Positions 26,574 to 35,626 of a DNA stretch of 64,000 nucleotides are shown here, piece after piece (position 1 is the first letter of the stretch; each line of letters begins with the position of its first letter). The notes under the pieces are model-generated. The model did not search any database and was not told where the DNA came from. It saw only the letters and a list, made by a program, of their open reading frames with translations. The stretch lies in assembly GCF_000722635.1 (NCBI RefSeq), contig NZ_JOKH01000003.1, positions 601,962 to 665,961 on the forward strand, in the 5' to 3' direction. The position numbers and the translations under genes are program-made. Source of the stretch: Endozoicomonas numazuensis. GTDB lineage: Bacteria; Pseudomonadota; Gammaproteobacteria; Pseudomonadales; Endozoicomonadaceae.

Positions 26574-27507
26574 ATTGCACCTCCTCAACTATGAAGTTAC
26601 CCTGTTCATTGCCTGTTGGCCAGGCAAGACAAAGACCAAAATACTGAGTCATTCCTTCATGAAACTGTTTAACGGAAGTCCTTACATATAAATGTGGGTC
26701 TCTGGCTCCCTGTTCAGCCAACTGATCAAGCTCTTCTGGATGCGCCTGCATCAGTGCATGCCAGGCTGAAGCCCGGACACGCATGAAAGGGTGCCGTCTA
26801 GCAATTTGGGTGAGAACATCCCGACAGTTCTCATCACCAAAGTTGGCAATGGCATGAAGCATCATATCCTTGGCAAAAATAGAAACAGCATGACCATTGA
26901 CCCGATGAGTTTTCGAATCAAATGAACACTCTGCCACCGCCATCTGTCGTTCTCTTTGAACCACATTAATCGATACTGAAGTGGCTTCCGGTGGATATTG
27001 CAGGTGAATATCGGTGCCTGCGGTAAACTGCATAACCTTACCCTGAGTCAACAGGGTGGATTCTACAAAGCGAAACTCTGCCTTCTCACCCATGACACCA
27101 CTGCAACGTTCATAATCAAATTCGTAAATATCGGTTTTGTACCCCGGACCAGCATAACCGCAGGTAATAAAATTAATATCGTGATTGTGGAGATAGTTGT
27201 ACTGACCTTTTTCGATGGTATTAAAGTTGTCAGGCCAGACCACCACCCTGAACACATAATCTTTGCCAAAACGGGGAATAAATGTGGTCGGCAGTAAACT
27301 GTGTGAGGCCTCCAGAGTGGCAAAGCTCTTCAGATACTGGCAAAGGTAATCTGACAGAAACTGCCTGTTGTTGGAAAGCTGATGCAGGAAGGGAGACAAT
27401 GGCTCCAGATCCTCACCTCGCTTAATCGGAGTTGACTCACAGACTTCATAAAAGTCATCCAGAGAGATAGCTTTGTCGTCGGAGTCATATTCGAGAGTTC
27501 TAACCAT
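26563..27507 (-). CDS. cupin-like protein with C-terminal HEAT-like repeats (paralogue C)
   Basis: This 314-residue protein has three parts. An N-terminal helical region covers residues 1-90. A beta-rich cupin-like domain covers about 90-190, with a possible metal motif in YLHNHDINFITCGYAG and a second half ending in AGTDIHLQYPPEATSVSINV. A C-terminal HEAT-like helical pair (DVLTQIARRHPFMRVRASAWHALM) follows, near 228-270. It is clearly paralogous to the next gene upstream, including the shared start MVRT. It may be a non-heme iron oxygenase or a cupin scaffold, and the family is not one I can name. It follows paralogue B by 18 bases, and its stop overlaps the peptide gene. Confidence 0.75.
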   Translation of the reverse strand: MVRTLEYDSDDKAISLDDFYEVCESTPIKRGEDLEPLSPFLHQLSNNRQFLSDYLCQYLKSFATLEASHSLLPTTFIPRFGKDYVFRVVVWPDNFNTIEKGQYNYLHNHDINFITCGYAGPGYKTDIYEFDYERCSGVMGEKAEFRFVESTLLTQGKVMQFTAGTDIHLQYPPEATSVSINVVQRERQMAVAECSFDSKTHRVNGHAVSIFAKDMMLHAIANFGDENCRDVLTQIARRHPFMRVRASAWHALMQAHPEELDQLAEQGARDPHLYVRTSVKQFHEGMTQYFGLCLAWPTGNEQGNFIVEEVQYEN

Positions 27508-27525
27508 GACGCCACCTCACTTTGC

Positions 27526-28416
27526 TTACTGACTGGAAGCAAGAGCCAACTCCTGCTTCTCAATATTGCGCTTAAGGGTATCGGTATAGGCTCTTACATG
27601 GGAATGCTCATCAGCAACTGCTTTAGAGAACAGGTAATCCCTGTCTGCAGGATTAAACTCAATCAGAGCATGCCAGGCCGCTGCCCGGACGCGCATGAAA
27701 GGATGCCTTTGAGCAATATCAATCAACACGTCCTTGCTGTTTTCATTACCTAGTGTGCAAACTGCATTAAACACGGACTCCTGTACCGGAATCTTGATGG
27801 AGTGTCCCATGACCGTCCGCTTATCCATATCAAATGAGCACTCGACAATGTTTTTACGAGCTTCCCGCTTGATTACATTTAAGGAGACAGACAGCTCTTC
27901 CGGTGGATACTGTATATGCATATCGGTACCCGCTTTGTACTGCATAATTTTGCCAGGAGGCAGCATGGTGCTTTCCTGAAACTCAAGGTCCACCTCCTCA
28001 CCCACCAGCCCAGTGCAATGCTCATAGTCAAAACTGTAGATATCCGTGTGATAGCCTGAACCGGTATAGCCACAGGTAATAAAACCCACATCGTGATTAT
28101 GGGGATAGTGATAGAGTAACTGGTTACCCCGCTCGGCAGGATCAATGACAGGCCAGATCACAATGCGGAAAATGTAGGATTCACCAATACGAGGCATGAA
28201 GACGGGTGGCAAAAAACTGTGTTCAGGCTCACTCAGATCTTTCAGATAATCGCAGAAGTACTGTTCAAGAAACTGACTGTTGTTTGCCAGCTGTTTCAAT
28301 GCCGGGACAAGCCCTTCCAGATCTTCCTCAGACTGCAAACCAGCCCGATCACACAAGCTGTAAAACTCATCCAGCGGTATGGCCAGCTCAGTCCTGCATT
28401 CAACCGTTCTTACCAT
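27526..28416 (-). CDS. cupin-like protein with C-terminal HEAT-like repeats (paralogue B)
   Basis: The 296-residue protein has the same architecture as the gene at 26563. HYPHNHDVGFITCGYTG supplies a putative HxH metal site near residue 110, AGTDMHIQYPPEELSVSLNV completes the cupin-like half-barrel, and DVLIDIAQRHPFMRVRAAAWHALI forms the HEAT-like tail. AGGAGGT precedes the ATG at a good distance. The conservation of HNHD and DxHxQYPP between the two divergent paralogues (roughly half identical by eye) argues that these residues are functional. Substrate and reaction are unknown. Confidence 0.75.
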   Translation of the reverse strand: MVRTVECRTELAIPLDEFYSLCDRAGLQSEEDLEGLVPALKQLANNSQFLEQYFCDYLKDLSEPEHSFLPPVFMPRIGESYIFRIVIWPVIDPAERGNQLLYHYPHNHDVGFITCGYTGSGYHTDIYSFDYEHCTGLVGEEVDLEFQESTMLPPGKIMQYKAGTDMHIQYPPEELSVSLNVIKREARKNIVECSFDMDKRTVMGHSIKIPVQESVFNAVCTLGNENSKDVLIDIAQRHPFMRVRAAAWHALIEFNPADRDYLFSKAVADEHSHVRAYTDTLKRNIEKQELALASSQ

Positions 28417-28449
28417 GGTACACCTCCTGGCAAAGGCACCTGACCAACA

Positions 28450-29295
28450 TCAGGCCGTTACAGAAAGAGCCGTCATCGTTTTATCAGCCAATTGACGTAT
28501 ATAAGGATCACTGTCGTAAATCAGGGTATGCTCCAACAAAGATCGACTTCTCTCCTCACTCTGTTTGCAAAGGCTGGAAAAAGCCTCCCAGCGTACAAAA
28601 GGTGCATAACGATCACTGGAGGCAACATTCTCAAGACATTCAATACTTTTCTCAGAGCCTGACAACTCCCCGATCAGTGCTGCAGCCAGTTGACTTCTGG
28701 AGTCGGACACTCGGGTTGCAATCAACCGAGTTGGCTGTAAAGTCTCGCGATTATAGGTCCATGTCAGAACCCCTCTTGCTGCAGAGTGGGCTGTTAACAG
28801 ACATGCCTGCTGTTTAATGCCATCCAACAATGGAACCGAATCATAGGCTTTGAAAACGTGAGCCTGACAAGAACCCAGAATCAAAGTAGGTCCGTTCCTG
28901 GCAGACACAGGCATTTCATAGATATCAACCGTGTCGACTTTGGTTTCAAGCACCGGGATATCAATGGCTTGCTCACCCAGATTAATCAGCATCAAATCAA
29001 ATTCATTGGCACAGACTTCTTTACTTTCTGAAGGCTCACCCAAACCGTTACAGAAGACCAGCGAGAGATTGAAATCTCCTTTGCTGTACAGGTAATTCTG
29101 ATCAAGAAAAGGCTTTTTCTCAGCAGACGTTTCTTTGGAAATATCCTCAGCCACACATTGGAGCAACTGAGGAACGGTTGACGGGTCAATCAGCTCAGAC
29201 AACCCGGCCAGTTGGGAAAACTGATAACTGTCCTGAACCATAATCTGCTCAGCCCGGCTAATCAGTTGACCCAGAAAGCGGTTATTTGAATTCAC
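28450..29295 (-). CDS. divergent cupin-HEAT paralogue lacking the HNHD motif (paralogue A)
   Basis: This 281-residue protein shares the overall plan of the two following genes: a helical N-terminal region, a beta-rich middle (residues ~70-190) and a HEAT-like C terminus (YAPFVRWEAFSSL, DSDPYIRQLADKTM). The HNHD and DxH residues are absent and it has extra cysteines, so it is probably a non-catalytic partner. The start codon is GTG at 29295 with GGAGGAGG eight bases upstream. It is the first gene of the operon, 33 bases before paralogue B. The relationship to B and C is inferred from layout and weak similarity. Confidence 0.65.
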   Translation of the reverse strand: MNSNNRFLGQLISRAEQIMVQDSYQFSQLAGLSELIDPSTVPQLLQCVAEDISKETSAEKKPFLDQNYLYSKGDFNLSLVFCNGLGEPSESKEVCANEFDLMLINLGEQAIDIPVLETKVDTVDIYEMPVSARNGPTLILGSCQAHVFKAYDSVPLLDGIKQQACLLTAHSAARGVLTWTYNRETLQPTRLIATRVSDSRSQLAAALIGELSGSEKSIECLENVASSDRYAPFVRWEAFSSLCKQSEERSRSLLEHTLIYDSDPYIRQLADKTMTALSVTA

Positions 29296-29661
29296 GAAAA
29301 TAACCTCCTCCTTTATTACAAAGGCTGCCTGAGATAAAAGACACTGGAAGCATTTCTAAACGACTTACTTTACTCTTGTAACAAGTATATATTCAAAATT
29401 GAACCTCGCCATTAAAATGGCTTATTGATGAAATAAGTCACACAGAACGATAAAAAACCTGAAGCACCTTGCCAAAAGCATCCTCTATACCCTTAGTTTC
29501 ACAAAGGCTCCACTAAACACTCAGTACATGAACCTGACATTAAATTTTATTCATTTATAATTTTCATGGTGCAGACAGATTGCTCATAAACCCCTTATCT
29601 GTTCGTAAATAGCCCTTTACTTTCCATTCATTCAACTTCAGCCCATGATTCAAGACACATC
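29296..29661. other. AT-rich divergent promoter region
   Basis: These 366 bases separate the cupin-HEAT operon from the methyltransferase gene. They are AT-rich and contain no convincing ORF. Promoters for both directions are expected here. I could not identify an operator with confidence. Confidence 0.5.
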
Positions 29662-30501
29662 ATGACAGACAATCAAAACCCGCATTTTATAGAGTGTTCG
29701 GAACACTACGAAAACACATCAACCTTTGTCAGCAGGGTCGATATTTTCCGTTTCAGAAAAGCCCCCGGACACTACCTGGATTGGCTGAAAGAGCAGAGCC
29801 CTTTCGAAAAGGCTGATAAAATTCTGGACCTGGGTTGCGGACCCGCATTACTGTGGAAAAAGTTTCCTGACCTCCTTAAACAAAACCATCAGCTTTTCCT
29901 GACAGACCGATCATCCAACATGCTTTTTCATGCAAGAAATCACACTGGCGAACTGAAAGCTGAGCGTTTTTTCCTGCGAAACGCCATGGAACAACTTTGC
30001 TTCAAGGATCAGCAATTTGATGCAGTGCTGGCTCATATGCTGCTCTACCATGCTACTGATATTGACCAGACACTCAGAGAAATAACCCGGGTTCTAAAAC
30101 CTCATGCCTGGTTAAGTACAACAACCTTTGCCAGCCACTCGGAAGATATCATTTGGAAAACTGTTCATGCCATAGAGCCGGAAATACCACCATATTCCGA
30201 GATCCTGTCTCCCTTTAGTGCTGAAAATGCGCCGTCCCAGCTAAAGAGACATTTCTCCAGCCTCAAAACCACAAATTACCAAACCGGCTTTTCCTGTCCT
30301 TACCCGGAAATCTGGGCCGATTTCATCTGCAGCTTCCCCAATGTTGAGCTCAGACAACTAAAGTCCGGGTTTCGTCAGAAGCTGATCCATAAGCTTGAAA
30401 AGCTGATTGATCAGCATGGAACCCTTCCTTATCAGACTGAAATGGTGCACTACCTGTGCCAACAACCCAGAACACGCATATTGCATGAAGCCGCTCTTTG
30501 A
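29662..30501 (+). CDS. class I SAM-dependent methyltransferase
   Basis: The 279-residue methyltransferase of the type-11 / UbiE-like fold has motif I ILDLGCGPALLWKKF near residue 54, the acidic motif II LFLTDRSSNM, a post-II segment FDAVLAHMLLYHATD and motif III-like VLKPHAWLSTTTF. Substrate unknown. Because it is divergent from the peptide operon it may either act with it or simply be a neighbour. No strong Shine-Dalgarno is visible before the ATG at 29662. Confidence 0.8.
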   Translation: MTDNQNPHFIECSEHYENTSTFVSRVDIFRFRKAPGHYLDWLKEQSPFEKADKILDLGCGPALLWKKFPDLLKQNHQLFLTDRSSNMLFHARNHTGELKAERFFLRNAMEQLCFKDQQFDAVLAHMLLYHATDIDQTLREITRVLKPHAWLSTTTFASHSEDIIWKTVHAIEPEIPPYSEILSPFSAENAPSQLKRHFSSLKTTNYQTGFSCPYPEIWADFICSFPNVELRQLKSGFRQKLIHKLEKLIDQHGTLPYQTEMVHYLCQQPRTRILHEAAL

Positions 30502-30591
30502 ATATCCTGACATTCGCTCCTGACAAAGGCCTCATGAGAATTTTTTGAAACTACAAACAGTCAATCAGCCACTCGTCGGCCTTTCGCCAGG

Positions 30592-30733
30592 GGCTGACCG
30601 AGAATAGCGCCCGAGCATAAAATTCAGTAGAACGAGTCAGCTTTTTCACTGAATTTGTGCGAATAGTTGACCTATTTAAGAAAATTCAGTGGAAAAGATG
30701 GCCGTTCTTTCTGGATTTTAGGCCGGGCTGTCT
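30592..30733. mobile_element. MITE-like element, copy 1 (right end degenerate)
   Basis: The sequence is nearly identical to copies at 48405-48566 and 63384-63545: left end GGCTGACCGAGAATAG, internal inverted pair AAATTCAGT/ACTGAATTT and a GGCCGGGCTGTCTA near the right end. In this copy the terminal inverted repeat on the right is diverged (GAATCGATCAAG in place of TTCTCGGTCAGC). It encodes nothing and lies between the methyltransferase gene and rpe. The rest of the ~410-base gap shows no gene. Confidence 0.8.
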
Positions 30734-30912
30734 AGAATCGATCAAGAGTATGCAATAAGCATGAATGTGCCGACAAAATGAGTCAGTCGACAAAATAGCA
30801 GAACGAAAAGCTCAATATTTCACGCAATACACCCGTTAAAGAACTGACATCAGCCGGTCAAAAGTCTAAAATCGCCTCTCATTTCTGATCAGAATTCACC
30901 GGAAACCAAAAC

Positions 30913-31590
30913 ATGCGCGACTTTATTATCGCCCCCAGCATTCTTTCAGCGAATTTTGCCCGCCTGGGAGAAGAAGTGGACAATGTCATTGCCGCTGGAG
31001 CTGACTGGGTACATTTTGACGTTATGGATAACCATTACGTGCCCAACCTGACCATTGGCCCCATGGTGTGTAAAGCGCTGAGAAACCATGGTGTCACTGC
31101 CCCCATCGATGTACATCTGATGGTCAGCCCGGTAGATCGCATGATTGGTGACTTTATTGAAGCGGGCGCCAGCATGATCACCTTCCACCCAGAAGCCTCT
31201 GATCATATTGATCGCAGTCTTCAGATGATTCGTGAAGGCGGTTGCAAAGCAGGCCTGGTATTGAACCCGGCCACATCCCCTGATGTTATTGAATACGTCA
31301 TCGATAAACTGGATATGGTTCTGCTGATGTCAGTTAACCCGGGATTTGGTGGTCAGAAGTTTATACCTTCTACTCTGCGCAAACTTCGCCATGTCCGCAA
31401 AATCATTGACGACAGTGGACTGGACATTCGCCTGGAAGTAGACGGTGGTGTAGGTGTCCAGAATATTCGTCAAATTGCTGAAGCCGGTGCCGACGCCTTT
31501 GTCGCAGGTTCAGCCATTTTCAATGCTGACGATTATCAAACCGTTATCAGACAGATGCGAGAAGAACTCTCCAAAGCTGAGTCCCTCTGA
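30913..31590 (+). CDS. rpe: ribulose-phosphate 3-epimerase
   Basis: The 225-residue TIM-barrel enzyme interconverts ribulose-5-phosphate and xylulose-5-phosphate in the pentose phosphate pathway. Motifs are [14 protein letters not shown], the metal-ligand [41 protein letters not shown] and the phosphate-binding [12 protein letters not shown] and FVAGSAIF. The order rpe-gph-trpE is a common gammaproteobacterial grouping, here interrupted by one extra gene. Confidence 0.97.
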   Translation: MRDFIIAPSILSANFARLGEEVDNVIAAGADWVHFDVMDNHYVPNLTIGPMVCKALRNHGVTAPIDVHLMVSPVDRMIGDFIEAGASMITFHPEASDHIDRSLQMIREGGCKAGLVLNPATSPDVIEYVIDKLDMVLLMSVNPGFGGQKFIPSTLRKLRHVRKIIDDSGLDIRLEVDGGVGVQNIRQIAEAGADAFVAGSAIFNADDYQTVIRQMREELSKAESL

Positions 31591-31715
31591 TTCAGCTCCT
31601 CTGATTCAGGCTGGTTGAACCGGCCTGAATCATTCCTCATATCCCGCTCTTCAGTCCCGCTTTTATCTACTCTGAATACACGTTTCAACACTCTGGATAA
31701 AAGTTTTGTAGCAAG

Positions 31716-32225
31716 ATGAAAAAACTTCTACTGACGGGCTGTACTGTTCTATTTCTTTCTCTGACTGCGAACGCTCAGCATCAGATCTCACTGGAGTATG
31801 ACGCCTATGTGCTCGACGCTAAAGACAAACTGACCGACTTTATAATCCGGCCAGCCAGCTTTGATTACGTGAAAATCGGAACACTCACTATAAATATCCA
31901 GTATCACGGCTCGATGCACACAGCCCAGCTCAGCATTGGTGGTGACGGGCTTGACACACACCATAACTTTGTCGTGTATGCAGCCATACAAAACCCGTTA
32001 CTGCATGAACAGGGCAGAATCTACTCGTTTAAGCCCCACCCATGGAAACTGATCGTACTGCCTTGGGGAACCCAGCTTCAACCAGCTTCAACCAGCTTCA
32101 ACCAGCTTCAAATAGTGCTGCTTTCCAGTCACTTTAACTCCAACAAGCCTATAAATGTAGGAAGTGCCCCCGAGCTGAATATTGATAATGATCTTCTGAA
32201 GGCAGTATTGGACGACAATGATTGA
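31716..32225 (+). CDS. secreted protein of unknown function with a 10-bp tandem repeat
   Basis: The 169-residue product has a clear signal peptide (MKKLLLTGCTVLFLSLTANA, cut after ANA) and a beta-rich mature part, so it is probably periplasmic. I do not recognise the family. Residues about 120-132 are encoded by four copies of a 10-bp unit at 32072-32111. Because 10 is not a multiple of three, the repeat is read in all three frames (QPASTSFNQLQ), and a change of one unit would frameshift the last 38 residues. It lies between rpe and gph and breaks their usual adjacency. Confidence 0.65.
   Translation: MKKLLLTGCTVLFLSLTANAQHQISLEYDAYVLDAKDKLTDFIIRPASFDYVKIGTLTINIQYHGSMHTAQLSIGGDGLDTHHNFVVYAAIQNPLLHEQGRIYSFKPHPWKLIVLPWGTQLQPASTSFNQLQIVLLSSHFNSNKPINVGSAPELNIDNDLLKAVLDDND
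32072..32111. repeat. 10-bp tandem repeat inside a coding region
   Basis: Four consecutive copies of CCAGCTTCAA lie inside the secreted-protein gene. Slippage by one or two units would change the reading frame. Confidence 0.92.
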
Positions 32226-32302
32226 CACGGGGCTGTCAATATCAACAAAAATCCCCCTATAATCTCACTGTCTTTATTCCCTCCTCCTGGATATCTTAAA
32301 CA

Positions 32303-32989
32303 ATGAAGTTGTTTGAATTGCTGGATAGCCCTGTTCAATTAATCATGTACGATCTCGACGGTACTCTGGTTGACAGTGTTCCTGACCTGGCTATTGCTCT
32401 GGATAAAATGCTGACAGACCTCAATCTGCCTGTTGCCGGCGACGAGAAGGCCAGACTCTGGGTAGGCAACGGTATTCCATCGCTGGTTCAAAGGGCACTG
32501 GCCGATGATATGATGGGTGATCAACCCGGCATTGTGGACGAAGAAACCTTCACCAGAGCTTTGGAGCGGTTCAAACATCACTATGCCATTGAAGTCGGCC
32601 AGCACAGTTCACTGTACCCTGGTGTATTCACCTTTCTCAGCCAGATCCACAAGGCAGGTATCAAGCAGGCTGTAGTGACAAACAAATCTGAAATATTCAC
32701 CGAGTCACTGCTGAAACATATGGGTATTGAACACTTCTTTGAGCTCAGTATTGGCGGCGACAGCCTGAATGAGAAGAAACCTCACCCCATGCCTCTGCAA
32801 CACACCATGAAGCATTTTGACTGCACCCGGGACAACACCCTCATGATTGGCGACTCCAGGAACGACGTTAAAGCCGCCCGGGCTGCTGAGGTTAAGGTAG
32901 TGGGTTTGCCTTATGGCTATAACCATGGTGAGCCTATTGAATCCGCTTATCCAGACACCGTTGTCTCTGATCTGACCGAACTGCTGTAA
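32303..32989 (+). CDS. gph: phosphoglycolate phosphatase
   Basis: The 228-residue HAD-superfamily phosphatase removes 2-phosphoglycolate formed during DNA repair. It shows motif I YDLDGTLVDSVPDL near residue 17, motif II VTNKSE, a Lys in GDSLNEKKPHP and motif IV GDSRNDVKAARAA. The cap domain is of the small helical type as in E. coli Gph. It stands between rpe (via one inserted gene) and the trp leader. Confidence 0.92.
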   Translation: MKLFELLDSPVQLIMYDLDGTLVDSVPDLAIALDKMLTDLNLPVAGDEKARLWVGNGIPSLVQRALADDMMGDQPGIVDEETFTRALERFKHHYAIEVGQHSSLYPGVFTFLSQIHKAGIKQAVVTNKSEIFTESLLKHMGIEHFFELSIGGDSLNEKKPHPMPLQHTMKHFDCTRDNTLMIGDSRNDVKAARAAEVKVVGLPYGYNHGEPIESAYPDTVVSDLTELL

Positions 32990-33157
32990 GGCAGAATTCA
33001 TCGGGGCCAGAAGCCTGGCCCTGCACTAACCCCAGACATTTGCATTAGCCGCAACAGTCATATACCCTTCCATTTTCCTGTCTTTAGGACTGCGCCCAGA
33101 ACAATAGCGGAGCCAGCAGTGATTGACTGTTATTCAGAGACACCTACAGAGAACACC

Positions 33158-33244
33158 ATGAGCGCTGCTGGTCAAACAGCGGGCCTCTTCACACCTGCCT
33201 CAAAGCTTACCTCCTGGCGATGGCTCGGCTGGCCCTGCGCCTGA
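33158..33244 (+). CDS. trpL: trp operon leader peptide
   Basis: This 28-residue ORF between gph and trpE ends in LTSWRWLGWPCA and has three Trp codons within six codons. That density is the classic signature of a ribosome-mediated attenuation leader. A 6-bp T/A stretch and a terminator hairpin follow at 33329-33367. When charged tRNA-Trp is scarce the ribosome would stall at the Trp codons, and the stalled region (TGGCGATGGCTCGGCTGG) can pair with the repeated CAGCCATGAGC units downstream. It is too short for ordinary gene finders. Confidence 0.85.
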   Translation: MSAAGQTAGLFTPASKLTSWRWLGWPCA

Positions 33245-33287
33245 TAAAAAAGCCCAACTCAGTCAAAGCCTGCGTTTTTTCGCACTA

Positions 33288-33353
33288 TTTTTTAAACAGC
33301 CATGAGCGGTTTTTTAAACAGCCATGAGCGGTTTTTTAAACAGCCATGAGCGG
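33288..33353 (+). repeat. three tandem 22-bp units in the trp attenuator
   Basis: The unit TTTTTTAAACAGCCATGAGCGG occurs three times without interruption. The last copy supplies the CAGCC arm and the loop of the attenuator hairpin. A related reverse-complement fragment appears near 45365-45381. Confidence 0.92.
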
Positions 33354-33367
33354 CTGAAACCGTTTTT
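33329..33367 (+). terminator. trp attenuator terminator
   Basis: CGGTTT pairs with AAACCG and, inside it, CAGCC pairs with GGCTG around ATGAGC. A TTTAAA bulge lies on the 5' side, and TTTTT follows at once. It lies 85 bases after trpL and about 97 before trpE, as expected for an attenuator. Confidence 0.75.
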
Positions 33368-33463
33368 CTTAACCCCACAGGGACGAGAAGTGTTTCACAA
33401 ATGCCCGTAGCAAAAGAAAGCATAATACCGCTTAACCATCAGCCAGATAATAAAGAGGCCAGT

Positions 33464-34990
33464 ATGACGCCTGAAGCATTTTCTCGTCTGGCCCGCGAAG
33501 GATATAACCGCATTCCTGTAATCCGGGAAATCCTGGCGGACCTGGACACCCCGTTGACCACTTATCTAAAGCTGGCCAACGGCCGCTATTCGTACCTGCT
33601 TGAATCCGTTGAAGGCGGAGAAAAGTGGGGACGTTACTCCATGATAGGGTTGCCCTGCAGAACCATACTCCAAGTATCGGGTTACAGCCCTGACTGCAAG
33701 GTCACTCTGGAAACCGATGGCCAGATCGTTGAAGAGCACAACCCGGAAGACCCACTGAGCTTCATCAACCAGTTCCAGGAACGCTATAAAGTGCCTGAGC
33801 TGCCTGACTTGCCACGTTTTACCGGCGGTCTTGTGGGTTATTTTGCCTACGATACTGTCCGTTATATTGAAGAGCGCCTGAAGCACACCGCTCCGCAGGA
33901 TGAGCTGGACAACCCTGACATCATGCTGATGGTATCTGATGAACTGGTTGTATTTGACAATCTCAGTGGCAAGCTGATTCTGGTAACGCACGCAGACCCA
34001 AGCGAGCCTGCAGCTCTGGAGAAAGCCGAGTTCCGACTGGACGAACTGGTTCGCAGATTGCAAACTACCAATGTTCTCCCCCCGGTACAGGCTTCTCTTA
34101 ACCCTGCCCGGGAAAGCGACTTCAAATCCGGTTTTGGGAAAGAAACTTTTGAAGCCTCCGTGGAGAAAATCCGGGAATACATTCTGGCGGGCGATGCCAT
34201 GCAGGTCGTACCGTCTCAGCGAATGACGATCCCCTTCGACAGTTCTCCTCTTAATCTCTATCGGGCACTGCGCAGCACCAACCCTTCTCCTTATATGTAT
34301 TACATGGATCTGGGTGATTTTCATGTTGTTGGCTCATCACCGGAAATTCTTGCTCGCCTGGAAGACGGTGAAGTCACCGTCAGGCCGATAGCAGGTACAC
34401 GCAAACGTGGCGCTACCGAAGAGCGGGATAAAGAACTGGAACAAGAGCTTCTGAACGATCCCAAGGAACTGGCAGAACATCTGATGCTGATCGATCTGGG
34501 TCGAAACGACGTTGGTCGTGTAGCAAAAACAGGCAGCGTCAGCCTGACCGACAAAATGGTGATCGAACGCTACTCCCACGTCATGCATATTGTGTCCAAC
34601 GTGACGGGGCAATTAAAAGACGGTATGGATGCCATGGACGTGCTCAAGGCCACACTGCCTGCCGGCACATTAAGTGGTGCACCCAAAGTTCGCGCCATGG
34701 AAATTATTGACGAACTGGAACCCGTTAAACGCGGTGTCTATGGTGGTGCTGTCGGATACCTGGCCTGGAATGGCAACATGGATACCGCCATTGCCATACG
34801 GACTGCCGTGATAAAAGACCGTAAACTCCATGTTCAGGCAGGCGCAGGGATTGTTGCAGACTCGGTTCCCGAGATGGAATGGAAAGAAACCATGAATAAG
34901 GGGCGAGCCCTTTTCAAGGCTGTCGCCATGGCGCAGACAGGCCTTTCATCCGGATCCACCCACCAGAAGCAGACAGGGGAGCGAAACTGA
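33464..34990 (+). CDS. trpE: anthranilate synthase component I
   Basis: The 508-residue protein makes anthranilate from chorismate with ammonia supplied by TrpG, the first step of tryptophan synthesis. Motifs include the feedback-site [17 protein letters not shown] near residue 44, the catalytic core [50 protein letters not shown] and [14 protein letters not shown]. The frame is open to 33401, but the ATG at 33464 (AGAGG upstream) gives the normal pseudomonad-like N terminus. It is followed by trpG after one base, so trpEGDC is one operon behind the leader. Confidence 0.96.
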   Translation: MTPEAFSRLAREGYNRIPVIREILADLDTPLTTYLKLANGRYSYLLESVEGGEKWGRYSMIGLPCRTILQVSGYSPDCKVTLETDGQIVEEHNPEDPLSFINQFQERYKVPELPDLPRFTGGLVGYFAYDTVRYIEERLKHTAPQDELDNPDIMLMVSDELVVFDNLSGKLILVTHADPSEPAALEKAEFRLDELVRRLQTTNVLPPVQASLNPARESDFKSGFGKETFEASVEKIREYILAGDAMQVVPSQRMTIPFDSSPLNLYRALRSTNPSPYMYYMDLGDFHVVGSSPEILARLEDGEVTVRPIAGTRKRGATEERDKELEQELLNDPKELAEHLMLIDLGRNDVGRVAKTGSVSLTDKMVIERYSHVMHIVSNVTGQLKDGMDAMDVLKATLPAGTLSGAPKVRAMEIIDELEPVKRGVYGGAVGYLAWNGNMDTAIAIRTAVIKDRKLHVQAGAGIVADSVPEMEWKETMNKGRALFKAVAMAQTGLSSGSTHQKQTGERN

Positions 34991-34991
34991 G

Positions 34992-35570
34992 ATGCTTTTA
35001 ATGATCGATAACTACGATTCGTTCACCTGGAACCTGGTGCAATACTTTGGTGAGCTGGGGCAGAACGTTGAAGTGCATCGGAATGATCACATCAGCATTG
35101 AAGACATTGAAGCACTAAATCCAGAACGCATTGTGATTTCTCCGGGTCCCTGCACCCCCAATGAAGCAGGCGTTTCCATGGAAGTCATCAAACGGTTCAG
35201 TGGCAAAAAACCCATTCTGGGTGTTTGCCTGGGTCACCAGAGCATGGGCCAGGTCTTTGGTGGCAAAGTGATCAGGGCACGACAAGTGATGCACGGCAAG
35301 GTTTCACCTGTCTATCATAAGGGGCTGGGGGTTTTCACTGATCTGCCCAACCCGGTCACGACAACCCGATACCACTCTCTGGTCATTGAAAAAGAAAGCT
35401 TGCCAGCCTGCTTTGAAATTACCGCCTGGACTCAGCACGAAGATGGCAGCATGGACGAGATCATGGGAATTCGCCATAAGACTCTGCCCCTGGAAGGCGT
35501 ACAGTTTCACCCGGAATCCATCATGACCGACCGTGGCCATGACATGCTGGACAACTTCTTGAAGCAATAA
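34992..35570 (+). CDS. trpG: anthranilate synthase component II (glutamine amidotransferase)
   Basis: The 192-residue class I glutamine amidotransferase begins [18 protein letters not shown] and has the catalytic Cys in [15 protein letters not shown] (near residue 79). The His-Glu pair is in [12 protein letters not shown] (near 173). It delivers ammonia to TrpE and, in some species, also to PabB. The order after trpE and before trpDC is typical. No fusion to trpD is seen. Confidence 0.96.
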   Translation: MLLMIDNYDSFTWNLVQYFGELGQNVEVHRNDHISIEDIEALNPERIVISPGPCTPNEAGVSMEVIKRFSGKKPILGVCLGHQSMGQVFGGKVIRARQVMHGKVSPVYHKGLGVFTDLPNPVTTTRYHSLVIEKESLPACFEITAWTQHEDGSMDEIMGIRHKTLPLEGVQFHPESIMTDRGHDMLDNFLKQ

Positions 35571-35626
35571 GGTCAAAAAGGTATCAACCGCCGGACCTTA
35601 TAGAAAAACAATTGGAGCCAGATGTA

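Noticed and set aside
33245-33287. A second terminator between trpL and the 22-bp repeats
   Set aside because: The T run is present but no upstream hairpin of useful stability pairs with it.
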